Of a DNA stretch of 64,000 bases, positions 46,491 through 55,116 are shown piece after piece. The first letter of the stretch is position 1. Each line of letters starts with the position of its first letter. The stretch comes from CAZDXJ01 sp050303615. Its GTDB lineage: Bacteria; Pseudomonadota; Gammaproteobacteria; Methylococcales; Methylomonadaceae. The notes below the pieces were generated by a model that was given only the letters and a program-made list of their open reading frames with translations, was not told the origin of the DNA and did no database searches. The translations under genes and the position numbers were made by a program. The stretch is from positions 16,202 through 80,201 of the forward strand of contig JBNLCC010000048.1 in assembly GCA_050303615.1 (NCBI GenBank), written 5' to 3'.

Positions 46491-47941
46491 ATCGCCGGAT
46501 TTTGTATGTCCAGTGCCTTGTTAATCGTCTCCGTTAAAAACGGCTTGCGTGCCAGGGTATTTTTACCGATTGCATCTTCCTCAGTCAGCCAAACCAATAA
46601 TTCATAATAACTGCGGACATTCTCCACATAACGAACAGGTTCGTTGCCCCTGGCATAGCCGTGTTTGGTTTGCGTATACCATTTTTTTTCACTAAGCAGC
46701 GGGAGGTGTTGTTTAACATCGATCCACTTGTCGGGGTTCCCTCCCAGTTTTTGCGTCAAAACTCTGGCATCTTCGAGATGCCCATAGCCGACGTTGTAGG
46801 CTGCTAGAGCCATCCAGGTGCGATCCGGCTCCGATATCCGGACAGGAATTTTTTTGATTCTCTGTTTTAAGTACAGCGCACCGCCGTTAATACTCTGTTC
46901 CGGGTCTGCACGATTTTTTATACCGAGATACTTGGCGGTTCCTTTAGTCAGCATCATGAGTCCTTCGACTCCGGTAGGCGAAATTGCATTTTCCAGCCAA
47001 TGGGACTCCTGATAACCTATTGCTGCCAATAATCGCCAGTCGATTTGATATTTTTTTGCCGCTGTTTCAAAAAACTTTTGATATGACGGCAGCCTGTTTG
47101 CTTTATGTTGGCGGAATTTACATAGCCCCACATAATCCAGACTCGCAGTATGACCGTAATGCCGTTCAATTAGCTGGGCCAGTGTCTTGTTACGTTTGAT
47201 TTTTGTGAAAAAACGAATGACTTCATTATATAGGCTCAAATCATCGGATTTCGGCAACGCCCATGCCAGTTGCTGCGGCTTGCCTAAATCGAAAGCAATG
47301 TTCAGTTTCGGATAATAGCGGCGGATTAATGATATCTGGTTAGAGTCGGCAATCGTGTAATCAATTAAACCGGCATTGACAAGGTATAACAACCCAATTG
47401 TATCCTGGTCCTGATTGATGTTCCATTGCAGTGAAGGGATTTTCTGCTGCAGTTTTTTTAAAGTATCGACATGGCTGCTGCCTTTGACGACTTCGACAAT
47501 TCCATTGGCCATATCCTCAACCTTTTTGGGGCGGCGTTTTCCCGAATGGTAAATAACCTGCTCAATGACTTCATGATAGGCTGGCGCAAAACGCATTACG
47601 GCTTGACGTTTTTCTGTGACTGTTAAGCCCGCAGCAGCAATATCGGCCGAACCTTCAGTAATTTGAGAAAGTATTTTATCAAAGCTGCCCGGGACGACGA
47701 ACCGTGCTTTGACGCCCAGGTGTTTGGCAAACAGCATGACTAAGTCATATTCCAAACCCGTATAGCCGTCGGCCCCCTCATAATATGTGGTAGGGTCGTG
47801 GCGCGTCAAAACGGTTAAAATGCCGGTTTTTTTTATGCGCTCCAGATGAGAGGTTTTGCGCAACAAATTCCACCCTGCATCGCAGGATGTTAGCAAGGCG
47901 GACGATAAGAAAAAAAAGAATAGTTTAAGCAGTAAATGCAC
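46487..47941 (-). CDS. mltF: Membrane-bound lytic murein transglycosylase F
   Basis: 484 aa. A short hydrophobic signal ends in LLTSC, a probable lipobox. Then come a periplasmic solute-binding protein-like domain (about 35-265; GILTVLTRHDPTTYY, YTGLEYDLVMLFAKHL) and an SLT lytic transglycosylase domain (about 285-430) with catalytic Glu in AAIGYQESHWLENA and the GLMMLTKGTA motif. It cleaves peptidoglycan glycan strands to anhydromuropeptides at the inner face of the outer membrane. Its start is 2 nt from the pgi stop, so pgi-mltF form one transcript. Confidence 0.94.
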   Translation of the reverse strand: MHLLLKLFFFFLSSALLTSCDAGWNLLRKTSHLERIKKTGILTVLTRHDPTTYYEGADGYTGLEYDLVMLFAKHLGVKARFVVPGSFDKILSQITEGSADIAAAGLTVTEKRQAVMRFAPAYHEVIEQVIYHSGKRRPKKVEDMANGIVEVVKGSSHVDTLKKLQQKIPSLQWNINQDQDTIGLLYLVNAGLIDYTIADSNQISLIRRYYPKLNIAFDLGKPQQLAWALPKSDDLSLYNEVIRFFTKIKRNKTLAQLIERHYGHTASLDYVGLCKFRQHKANRLPSYQKFFETAAKKYQIDWRLLAAIGYQESHWLENAISPTGVEGLMMLTKGTAKYLGIKNRADPEQSINGGALYLKQRIKKIPVRISEPDRTWMALAAYNVGYGHLEDARVLTQKLGGNPDKWIDVKQHLPLLSEKKWYTQTKHGYARGNEPVRYVENVRSYYELLVWLTEEDAIGKNTLARKPFLTETINKALDIQNPAI

Positions 47942-47943
47942 AA

Positions 47944-49575
47944 TTATACGCGTAATTTTTTATAATAATTTATCAGGCCGTTAGTTGAACAATCGTGAGA
48001 TTTGATTAAATTGTCATCCTGCAGTTCCGGTAAAATGGCTTTTGCAAGAACTTTACCCAGTTCGACGCCCATTTGATCGAATGAATTGATGTTCCAGATC
48101 GCGCCTTGGACAAAAATTTTATGTTCGTACAGGGCGATCAGCGAACCCAGTGTTTTCGGGGTGAGCTTTTCAAACAAAAACGAATTTGAAGGTTTATTGC
48201 CGGGGAATACTTTGGAGGCGGCAAGAGTTTTGTTACCTTGACAAGCGGGGGTTTCCTGCAAAACTTCAGATAATGTTTTGCCTTTCATCAGTGCTTCCGG
48301 CTGGGCCAGAAAATTAGAAATCAGAATATCATGGTGATTCGGTAAATGGTAATGACTTTGCGCCGCCGCCAAAAAGTCACAAGGTACTGTTTTGGTGCCT
48401 TGGTGCAATAATTGGTAGAAAGCATGTTGTCCATTGGTTCCGGGTTGTCCCCATATAATGGGGCCTGTATGGTAATCGATTTTATCGCCATTGATATCAA
48501 CGCTCTTGCCATTGCTTTCCATGTCAGCTTGCTGTAAGTAATCGGCAAAGTAGCGGAGCGATTGGCAATACGGCAATATGGCGTGTGTGTGGGCATCGAA
48601 GAAGTTAATATACCAGATACCGATTAATGCCATGAGCACAGGAATATTTAGCGCAAACGGCGTGCTGCGAAAATGTTGGTCCGCTTCGTAAGCGCCAAGC
48701 AGTAATTGTTCGAAATTATCCATCCCGATGCTCAGCGCGATAGGCAGTCCGATTGCTGACCATAATGAATAACGGCCGCCGACCCAATCCCAGAACTCAA
48801 ACATATTATCCGCATCGATACCAAATGCGGTAACATTTTTTTTGTTCGTCGAAATGGCTACAAAATGCTTGGCAATGGCCTTAGGGTCATTGAAAAAATC
48901 AATGACCCAGTTGCGAGCCGAATGGGCATTGGTTAACGTTTCCTGGGTATTGAAAGCTTTTGACGCGACCACAAAAAGAGTGCTTTCCGGCGACAAGTGC
49001 TGCAATTTTTCTACAATATCGGCCTGATCGACATTTGAGACAAAGTGGACATTCACGCCGGGTATTTTATACGGCGTTAACGCCGTAGTGACCATTCTGG
49101 GGCCAAGATCCGACCCCCCGATACCGATATGGATGACATCGGTGATGTTTTTGCCGGTGTAGCCTTTCCACTCGCCGCTATGTACGGTCCGGCAAAATTC
49201 GCGCATTTTATGCAGAACATGACGCACGCCCGGCATAACATTTTGCCCGTCGACATAAACGGCCCGGTCGTCTCTATTGCGCAATGCCGTATGGAGAACT
49301 GCACGGTTTTCAGTATGGTTGATTTTTTCACCGCTGAACATTGCTTCAATTTTTTTTTCCAGATCAGTTTGCCGGGCAAGTTCCAGCAAAAGCGGCAAAG
49401 TTTCTTCGGTAATAATATTTTTCGAAAAATCAAATAATATATCGTTAAATTGTAATGAAAACTTATCAAATCGGGAATTGTCACGGTCAAACAGGTTTTT
49501 TATGTGCAGGCCGGCAATTTGTTGTTGGTGGTCATGTAAAGCACTCCAGGCCGGTGTGTTGTTGGGGCGTGGCAT
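47944..49575 (-). CDS. pgi: Glucose-6-phosphate isomerase
   Basis: 543 aa. Interconverts glucose 6-phosphate and fructose 6-phosphate. Signatures include DVIHIGIGGSDLGPRMV, the PGI motif FWDWVGGRYSLWSAIGLP, GQPGTNGQHAFYQLLHQG and the C-terminal FDQMGVELGKVLA. Full length. In ribulose monophosphate methanotrophs it links hexose phosphate cycling to sugar nucleotides, though nothing here specifies that. Confidence 0.97.
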   Translation of the reverse strand: MPRPNNTPAWSALHDHQQQIAGLHIKNLFDRDNSRFDKFSLQFNDILFDFSKNIITEETLPLLLELARQTDLEKKIEAMFSGEKINHTENRAVLHTALRNRDDRAVYVDGQNVMPGVRHVLHKMREFCRTVHSGEWKGYTGKNITDVIHIGIGGSDLGPRMVTTALTPYKIPGVNVHFVSNVDQADIVEKLQHLSPESTLFVVASKAFNTQETLTNAHSARNWVIDFFNDPKAIAKHFVAISTNKKNVTAFGIDADNMFEFWDWVGGRYSLWSAIGLPIALSIGMDNFEQLLLGAYEADQHFRSTPFALNIPVLMALIGIWYINFFDAHTHAILPYCQSLRYFADYLQQADMESNGKSVDINGDKIDYHTGPIIWGQPGTNGQHAFYQLLHQGTKTVPCDFLAAAQSHYHLPNHHDILISNFLAQPEALMKGKTLSEVLQETPACQGNKTLAASKVFPGNKPSNSFLFEKLTPKTLGSLIALYEHKIFVQGAIWNINSFDQMGVELGKVLAKAILPELQDDNLIKSHDCSTNGLINYYKKLRV

Positions 49576-49899
49576 GTCTGGTAACTCCGAAATTGTGTAG
49601 TTTGTGCCAAAAATTCTTTGTTAGCGCAAGTTTACGGGAAGCGTTGCGAGCTTACAATGTGAATTAGCATTATGTAATGTTATAATGTTTAGAGTCTATG
49701 GAGAAGGGGGTAAATGCTCTGCTACTACCTTTCATTGTGTGGGGTGATGTGATAGAGTTAATAAATGTTTTGATGTCGTGTAAGGCGGATCTGCCGCTAA
49801 AAAATTTAGCGATCGAATCTGACTCATAATTGACGGATAAAACAAGGATACGATTAAATATTTGATATTAAAAAAATAATTAACTGACTGGAAGGTATT
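49576..49899. other. 324-nt divergent region between pgi and the copper operon
   Basis: This A+T-rich region has no gene. A weak rightward promoter candidate is TTGACG (49830-49835), 18 nt, TTAAAT (49854-49859), ending 40 nt before the first copper gene. A perfect TATAAT occurs near 49681 without a matching -35. No CueR- or CsoR-like dyad is obvious by eye. GGAAGG precedes the ATG at 49900. Confidence 0.4.
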
Positions 49900-50484
49900 A
49901 TGAATAATAAACGATTCTATTTAAGTGGATTCCTTGGGTTGCTTGGGTTGGTTTTTTCAGCTTCCATATGGGCGCATGGCGGTGCAAAAGGTACCGACAC
50001 TGATCAGTGTAAAATCGAGATTCAAGGTGAGTGGGTACACTATACCGCTTATCAGCCTTTCAAAGCGCCGGGTGAGGAATTTTGCGCATATTTACCGGAT
50101 ATCAATACACCGACTAATTTTGTGTTTGATTACATAGGAACAAAATTACGTAAAATGCAGGTGGAGTATGAGATAACCAAAGAACCTGAAGGCAAACGCA
50201 TTTTTTATAAACCGGCGGAAACGTATCAGAGTGGCTCGGTTAATGCGACCACAACGCTGACCGAACCCGGTGAATATTTGATTCATGTGACTTTGTTACC
50301 GGAACAAGGCGAAAAAGTTGATGCGCATATCGGCTTTACGGCCGGCGGCGGTAAGCAAGTTAGCTCAGGAAGCTTGTGGCTATATGCGCTGTTTGCATTT
50401 GCCGGTCTTTATATCTTGTATTTCTCAAGTCCCGGCTTTAAAGCACAAGTGGATAAAATATTAGGTAGAGCCAAAGAATGGTAA
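49900..50484 (+). CDS. Exported membrane-anchored protein of the copper operon, mature N-terminal His
   Basis: 194 aa, no named family. A clear Sec signal peptide ends SASIWA, with predicted cleavage after A25, so the mature chain starts His26-Gly-Gly. A beta-rich domain of about 120 residues follows (two cysteines: C37 and one in EEFCAYLPD). One C-terminal transmembrane helix (about 158-177) is followed by a short cytosolic tail, so the domain faces the periplasm. An exposed N-terminal His is what copper sites such as PmoB, CopC and LPMOs use. This makes a copper role plausible, but it is an inference. First gene of the operon, 37 nt before the oxidase. Confidence 0.65.
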   Translation: MNNKRFYLSGFLGLLGLVFSASIWAHGGAKGTDTDQCKIEIQGEWVHYTAYQPFKAPGEEFCAYLPDINTPTNFVFDYIGTKLRKMQVEYEITKEPEGKRIFYKPAETYQSGSVNATTTLTEPGEYLIHVTLLPEQGEKVDAHIGFTAGGGKQVSSGSLWLYALFAFAGLYILYFSSPGFKAQVDKILGRAKEW

Positions 50485-50521
50485 GCAACGCTTAAATCTG
50501 AAGAATTCGAAGGTAATAAAA

Positions 50522-52279
50522 ATGCACAGACATCCCTTAGGTTATCTGGTGCTTGCAGCAAGTGTGCTTATAACGCAAACTGTCACTGCAGCAGTAGATT
50601 TGCCGCCGTCAATGAAAGTGGAACTTGGAAAAGTTGAGCCTTTGTGTACTGGTAACATGCCCGAGTGGCGTAAGGCGCAGGTAATTGAAGGGGTAGATAT
50701 TCAGGAATCACTGCGTTGTGATCCTGACAACCCTTATACCGTAGCAGCCTTGGTGAAAGGAACCAACAACATCGGCATGAATACTTTGATGGAGACCTAT
50801 CTGGCGGCCGATGCGGTTATCAAGAAAAACGATATGGATGGTGATGGCGATCCCGATCATATCATCATTAAACTTGAAGTGTCCGAATTAAACGGGCATT
50901 CTCCGGACTTTCAGGGTGTCGTGCCTACCTTTGATATAGCGCCCGGTATTCAGCCCGGTCTTTGGGTTTTCTCGCCAAAATCACGGGGGATGGCGACAAG
51001 AAGTTTCGTTGGTCTGGAGGCCAACCCTTTATTAAGAGCGCCTTCTCCTGTGATTCGTGTTGAACAGGGTGATGTTGTCTGGATTCAATTGGAAAACACC
51101 CACTATTTCCCGCACACCATTCACCTGCATGGGGTTGACCACCCTTTCGTGGACAGTTCCGGCGAGGGCAATGACGGTGTCCCGCAAACCAGCGATACCT
51201 TCGTCATGCCGGGTGAAAGCCGGACCTATGAAATCAAGCCCCGGCATGCCGGTACTTTTGTCTACCATTGCCATGTGCAGACCCATGTACACTTAGCGAT
51301 GGGATTGGTCGGTATGTTTGTGGTCGAAGAAAACCGTCCGAATAACTGGCTACAAACATTCAACGTCGGTGCCGGTCAGGTTCGCCATCCTTCCAAAGCC
51401 GTCTTGGAGGACTACAATAGTGAATATGATCTGCACTATCATGGTATAGACAAAGAATTGCACAGTATGATCCAGGATTACAATGATCCGCGGTTGATCG
51501 CCAAAAAAATGAATCGGGAATATGATCTGACGGATTCGACGGAGGATTATCATACGTTAAACGGCCGTTCGTACCCTTATACACTAAGAGAGTCTCTCAT
51601 TGTGGTCGAACCCAACCAGAACATTAAGCTGCGTATGTTTAACAGCCAGGGTGAATTGGCGGCGATACATACCCACGGCCATAAAGCTACGATTACCCAT
51701 TATGACGGGGTGGAACATAACCCAGTCGCTCAAATTACCCGCGATATCTACGATCTGGCGCCTGCGCAGCGTAATGACCTAAAAATCAGCACCGTTAATG
51801 ACGGTTTTCATTCCTATGGCGAAGGGATCTGGGTTTTTCATGACCACGTTGAATCAGCCATCACCACTGACGGTCAGAATCTTGGTGGCGGTGTCAGTGC
51901 GATCGTCTACAAATCGTTTTTAAATGATAACGGTATTCCTAAGGTCCAGGGTATTGACTTAAAGCCCTACCTGACCAAGGAATTTCAAGCACGGCAATTT
52001 CCGCCCTGGCAGGATACGGATAAATGGAATAGTTTGGGTGAAATCGATGCCGAAGGATATCAACCGCCGGAAGCGTTTGTACCGGTTGTCGTGGAAATGA
52101 GAAAAGCACCGGGTAAGGGACCCCAGGCAGCCGACGGTGGAGATAATTCCTTCAGGAATTTCATTATCGGCCTTGTGCTCGGTGTATTTGCCTATCTGTT
52201 AATAGTAAATCGAGAGCAGGTTATCGCGATCGCAAAATCACTGTTTTCGTCTAAAAAAGGAGGGCAGCAAGATGCGTAG
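50522..52279 (+). CDS. Two-domain multicopper oxidase, membrane-anchored
   Basis: 585 aa. Signal peptide (1-23), two cupredoxin-type domains, and a C-terminal helix (about 543-560) that tethers it to the inner membrane with the oxidase in the periplasm. Domain 1 has HTIHLHG (198-204) and HCHVQTHVHLAM (249-260), giving T1 ligands C250, H255 and probably M260 plus T2/T3 histidines. Domain 2 has HTHGH (383-387) and FHDH (439-442), that is, trinuclear-site histidines but no T1 cysteine. A single T1 site in domain 1 is the type C two-domain arrangement, as in Nitrosomonas blue copper oxidase. A DGDGDPD loop (about 99-105) may bind calcium. Substrate unknown. It overlaps the next gene by 8 nt. Confidence 0.88.
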   Translation: MHRHPLGYLVLAASVLITQTVTAAVDLPPSMKVELGKVEPLCTGNMPEWRKAQVIEGVDIQESLRCDPDNPYTVAALVKGTNNIGMNTLMETYLAADAVIKKNDMDGDGDPDHIIIKLEVSELNGHSPDFQGVVPTFDIAPGIQPGLWVFSPKSRGMATRSFVGLEANPLLRAPSPVIRVEQGDVVWIQLENTHYFPHTIHLHGVDHPFVDSSGEGNDGVPQTSDTFVMPGESRTYEIKPRHAGTFVYHCHVQTHVHLAMGLVGMFVVEENRPNNWLQTFNVGAGQVRHPSKAVLEDYNSEYDLHYHGIDKELHSMIQDYNDPRLIAKKMNREYDLTDSTEDYHTLNGRSYPYTLRESLIVVEPNQNIKLRMFNSQGELAAIHTHGHKATITHYDGVEHNPVAQITRDIYDLAPAQRNDLKISTVNDGFHSYGEGIWVFHDHVESAITTDGQNLGGGVSAIVYKSFLNDNGIPKVQGIDLKPYLTKEFQARQFPPWQDTDKWNSLGEIDAEGYQPPEAFVPVVVEMRKAPGKGPQAADGGDNSFRNFIIGLVLGVFAYLLIVNREQVIAIAKSLFSSKKGGQQDA

Positions 52280-53132
52280 TTTACTACTGACAGCATGGCT
52301 ATCGCTGATCGCAAGTTCCGCATTCGCAATTGAAATAGTGGATCACAACAAATTGATGGATCATGGCGGCGGCCATATGATGGATATGGGGGGCGGTATG
52401 GTAATGGGCCAAAATACCGATAGAATACCCGACGGATGTGATGGTCTTGCCGCCACCAAGGAAATTACCGTACATGCCGGCCATAAATATGCTGAAAAAT
52501 TTCCGGGACGCATGTTTGCTTTCGATGTACAGGAGTATCAATTCGAACCCTGTACAAAATTGACAGTAAACTTTGTCAACGAGGATCACGTGAGGCATCA
52601 ATGGATGATGCATGGTTTGCCAAAATATCTGTATCCGAAGGGCATGTTTCATTTGGAAGTGACAGGTCCCGGTAAAATATCCGGTACCTTGATTTTGCCG
52701 CCGGGAGAAAAAACTTTTCTGGTGCATTGCGATCTTGCTCAGCACATGGAAAAAGGCATGAAAGGCCAGTTGAAAACCGGCAAAGGAAGTGGCGATTTGC
52801 CGAGTATTCCGGGCGTGACTGCATTTGTGGTGCAGGACGATTATTCACAGGTGGTACCGCCTAAATCATTGTCAGCAGCGGCCGCAACGCCTGCAGCGCC
52901 GGCGGCGGTGAAACAAAGCGATAAAGTGATTTCCGGTGTCATGGTGATCGGTTTGGCCATCGGTTTGTTAATTACCCCTTTCCTGATGCGAAAGTTCAAG
53001 GGTATGACTGCCGGAGAAATCATCGCGACTATTGTCGATTGGCTAAAACTACTGGTGGGTTTTATTGTCACGCTGATCAGCCGGGTTGCCGGGCTGTTCA
53101 CTTCGCAAAATAAGCCGGCCTCTGAAAAGTAA
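52272..53132 (+). CDS. Membrane-anchored cupredoxin with Met/His-rich N-terminus
   Basis: 286 aa. Signal peptide (1-19), then a Met/His/Gly-rich stretch (about 24-50: DHGGGHMMDMGGGMVMGQ), typical of periplasmic copper capture. A cupredoxin domain follows with type 1 ligands H109, C153, H158 and M163 (HCDLAQHMEKGM). An Ala/Pro linker leads to two C-terminal hydrophobic segments (about 218-238 and 250-280). It is likely an electron donor or copper supplier to the oxidase whose gene it overlaps by 8 nt. The exact partner is inferred from position. A strong terminator follows. Confidence 0.85.
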   Translation: MRSLLLTAWLSLIASSAFAIEIVDHNKLMDHGGGHMMDMGGGMVMGQNTDRIPDGCDGLAATKEITVHAGHKYAEKFPGRMFAFDVQEYQFEPCTKLTVNFVNEDHVRHQWMMHGLPKYLYPKGMFHLEVTGPGKISGTLILPPGEKTFLVHCDLAQHMEKGMKGQLKTGKGSGDLPSIPGVTAFVVQDDYSQVVPPKSLSAAAATPAAPAAVKQSDKVISGVMVIGLAIGLLITPFLMRKFKGMTAGEIIATIVDWLKLLVGFIVTLISRVAGLFTSQNKPASEK

Positions 53133-53148
53133 TTTTTATCACTGTATG

Positions 53149-53182
53149 AACCCCTGTAACCGTTTGGTTTCAGGGGTTTTTT
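53149..53182 (+). terminator. Rho-independent terminator of the copper operon
   Basis: AACCCCTG-T-AACC-GTTT-GGTT-T-CAGGGGTT followed by TTTT: a stacked stem of 8 plus 4 bp ending in a U run, 16 nt after the cupredoxin stop. Confidence 0.88.
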
Positions 53183-53218
53183 ATTATATCCGTATTAAAG
53201 AATTTGGATAATGCGTCA

Positions 53219-53629
53219 ATGAGTCTTTGGGGCTTGTTTGCCAGCGCCTTTATTTCGTCAACCCTTGCTCCCGGCGGCTCTGAAGCTGTGCTGGCCTACA
53301 TGGTTAGTTCCGGGCAATTCCAAACAGAAAAAATAATTTGTATCGCCACAGTGGGTAACACTTTAGGGGCGCTAACCACTTGGTTTTTGGGCTGGTTGAC
53401 AGCTAAAAAATTTTCTGTCGAAACATTATTAGAAAAAAAGCAGCAAAAATCCATCGCTGCCGTCAGAAAATGGGGGCTCTGGGCGTTATTTTTTTCCTGG
53501 CTTCCAGTGATCGGGGATGGTTTATGTTTTGCCGGTGGTTGGTTGAAGCTAGCATTCTGGCCGGCTTGTTTGGCGATATTAATCGGCAAGGCAGCCAGAT
53601 ATTCGTTTGTTGCTTATATTTTTGCCTGA
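53219..53629 (+). CDS. YqaA-like (DedA/SNARE-associated family) membrane protein
   Basis: 136 aa from the ATG at 53219; a TTG five codons upstream is possible. Hydrophobic protein with LWGLFASAFISSTLAPGGSEAVLAY at the start, GNTLGALTTWFLGWLTAKK in the middle and SWLPVIGDGLCFAGGWLK later. This is the YqaA pattern, a short relative of DedA proteins. Its role is uncertain (membrane homeostasis or lipid transport are family guesses). It has its own transcription unit after the copper terminator. Confidence 0.8.
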   Translation: MSLWGLFASAFISSTLAPGGSEAVLAYMVSSGQFQTEKIICIATVGNTLGALTTWFLGWLTAKKFSVETLLEKKQQKSIAAVRKWGLWALFFSWLPVIGDGLCFAGGWLKLAFWPACLAILIGKAARYSFVAYIFA

Positions 53630-53703
53630 GGTTGAAGTTAGGAAAAAATGCATGCTGGTGATAGACTGCGTCAATTTATGTTTTGACTTGCTGGGGATAG
53701 GAT

Positions 53704-54489
53704 ATGCTGCGATATTTTCCTGATACAAATGCTGGCTATACACATAGAAAGCGTGATTATTTTATTGCCGGTTTTACCTTTTTAAGCGTTGCGATCTGTC
53801 TGGTTGCAGATTCAAACGCAACCATGGAAAAACAAAATGCACTCGGTGTTTGTGCGTGGGTTTTTTTGATCGGTTTGTTGTTGGGCGAATGTAAGTTTGT
53901 CAGAATGCAGGTCATTGTAGCCATTATTTTTGCAACAATAGGCGAGCATTTTGCCTCGCCCTATATGGGGGGCTATACTTACCGTTTCGAAAATGTTCCT
54001 GCCTATGTCCCTCCAGGGCATGGGATGGTTTATTTGACGGCCGTGGCCCTAGGCAGATCCGGTTTTTTTCATCGGTATGCCAGGGCGATTTCGGCGTTTG
54101 TGCTATTAACCTGCGGCATCTGGTCGCTATGGGGGGTTACTTTAGCTGAACGCGGAGATTGGGTCGGCGCGGCGTTATATTGTGTATTTATCGTGTTTTT
54201 GTTCATGGGACGATCACCGCTGCTGTATCTGGCTGCGTTCTTTATTACCACTTGGCTGGAATTAATCGGAACGGCTGTCGGCACATGGCATTGGGCGGCA
54301 ATTGATCCGGTTTTGGACTGGCCTCAAGGTAATCCGCCAAGCGGCGTAGCGGCATGGTATTGTTTGGTTGACGCCGTGGCGTTAGGAGGCGCACCCTATT
54401 TTTTGAGTGCGATGGAAAAAATCAAGCTGCGGATTCGGCCGGAAAAAGGCCGGCAAGCAGTTCTTCAGAACGCAGCAGCAGAAGATTGA
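53704..54489 (+). CDS. Unknown polytopic membrane protein
   Basis: 261 aa with about seven hydrophobic segments. Conserved-looking polar motifs lie between helices: GEHFASPYMGGYTYRF, NVPAYVPPGHGMVYL, ELIGTAVGTWHWAA and WPQGNPPSGVAAWYCLVDA. I recall similar uncharacterised membrane proteins in actinobacteria but cannot name a family. The His, Trp and Tyr in these loops could form a cofactor or lipid site. ATG follows GGGGATAGG. The yceI-family gene downstream overlaps its stop region only by an unlikely TTG, so the real gap is 29 nt; the two are probably co-transcribed. Confidence 0.7.
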   Translation: MLRYFPDTNAGYTHRKRDYFIAGFTFLSVAICLVADSNATMEKQNALGVCAWVFLIGLLLGECKFVRMQVIVAIIFATIGEHFASPYMGGYTYRFENVPAYVPPGHGMVYLTAVALGRSGFFHRYARAISAFVLLTCGIWSLWGVTLAERGDWVGAALYCVFIVFLFMGRSPLLYLAAFFITTWLELIGTAVGTWHWAAIDPVLDWPQGNPPSGVAAWYCLVDAVALGGAPYFLSAMEKIKLRIRPEKGRQAVLQNAAAED

Positions 54490-54518
54490 TTGAATTATCA
54501 GTTGCCAGGAGACAAAAT

Positions 54519-55091
54519 ATGAAAAGAGTGATTTTTATCGGCCTATTATTGGTTTCACAGTATGTTCGGGCCGGTTGGGAGTTGAACAACGAACAGTCGA
54601 CATTGGCTTTTCTCAGTACTAAAAATGACAAAGTAACGGAAGTGCATGGCTTCCGGTCTATGGCGGGATCATTAACTGATGATGGCGCCGCTGTTTTAAA
54701 GATTGATCTAAACAGTGTGGAGACCGGTATTCCCGTCAGGAATGATCGTATGCGCCAGTTCTTGTTTCAAACGGATGAGTATGCAGTTGCAGAAATTAAA
54801 CTGACTACGGATAAACTGAAGTTGGACGAGTTGCAGGTTGGTTCAGTACAGCGGGTGCCGGTGCAGGCTTCATTGAATTTGCATGGGATTAGCAAAGAAT
54901 TAAAAACAAGTTTACTGGTTATTGGCTTAAAGGATTCTGCTATTTATGTGGCTAGCGTCAATCCCATTATTTTGCAGGTCGTAGATTTTGATTTGCTGAA
55001 CGGGCTGGATAAATTAAAGGAAATTGCCAAACTGAGCAGTATCGATACGTCGGTACCAGTGACATTCAATCTGATATTTGACAGGAAATAA
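54519..55091 (+). CDS. YceI family periplasmic protein
   Basis: 190 aa from MKRVIFIGLLLVSQYVRAGWEL at 54519, with AGGAGA 5-9 nt upstream. Signal peptide cleaved near A18. The YceI lipocalin-like barrel is indicated by STLAFLSTKNDKVTEVHGF, VETGIPVRNDRMRQFLF and VQASLNLHGISKELKTSL. Family members bind polyisoprenoids or amphiphilic molecules; no ligand is suggested here. Convergent with the glycosyltransferase operon. Confidence 0.85.
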   Translation: MKRVIFIGLLLVSQYVRAGWELNNEQSTLAFLSTKNDKVTEVHGFRSMAGSLTDDGAAVLKIDLNSVETGIPVRNDRMRQFLFQTDEYAVAEIKLTTDKLKLDELQVGSVQRVPVQASLNLHGISKELKTSLLVIGLKDSAIYVASVNPIILQVVDFDLLNGLDKLKEIAKLSSIDTSVPVTFNLIFDRK

Positions 55092-55116
55092 AGCGCAAGC
55101 GAAAGAATTATGGCGT

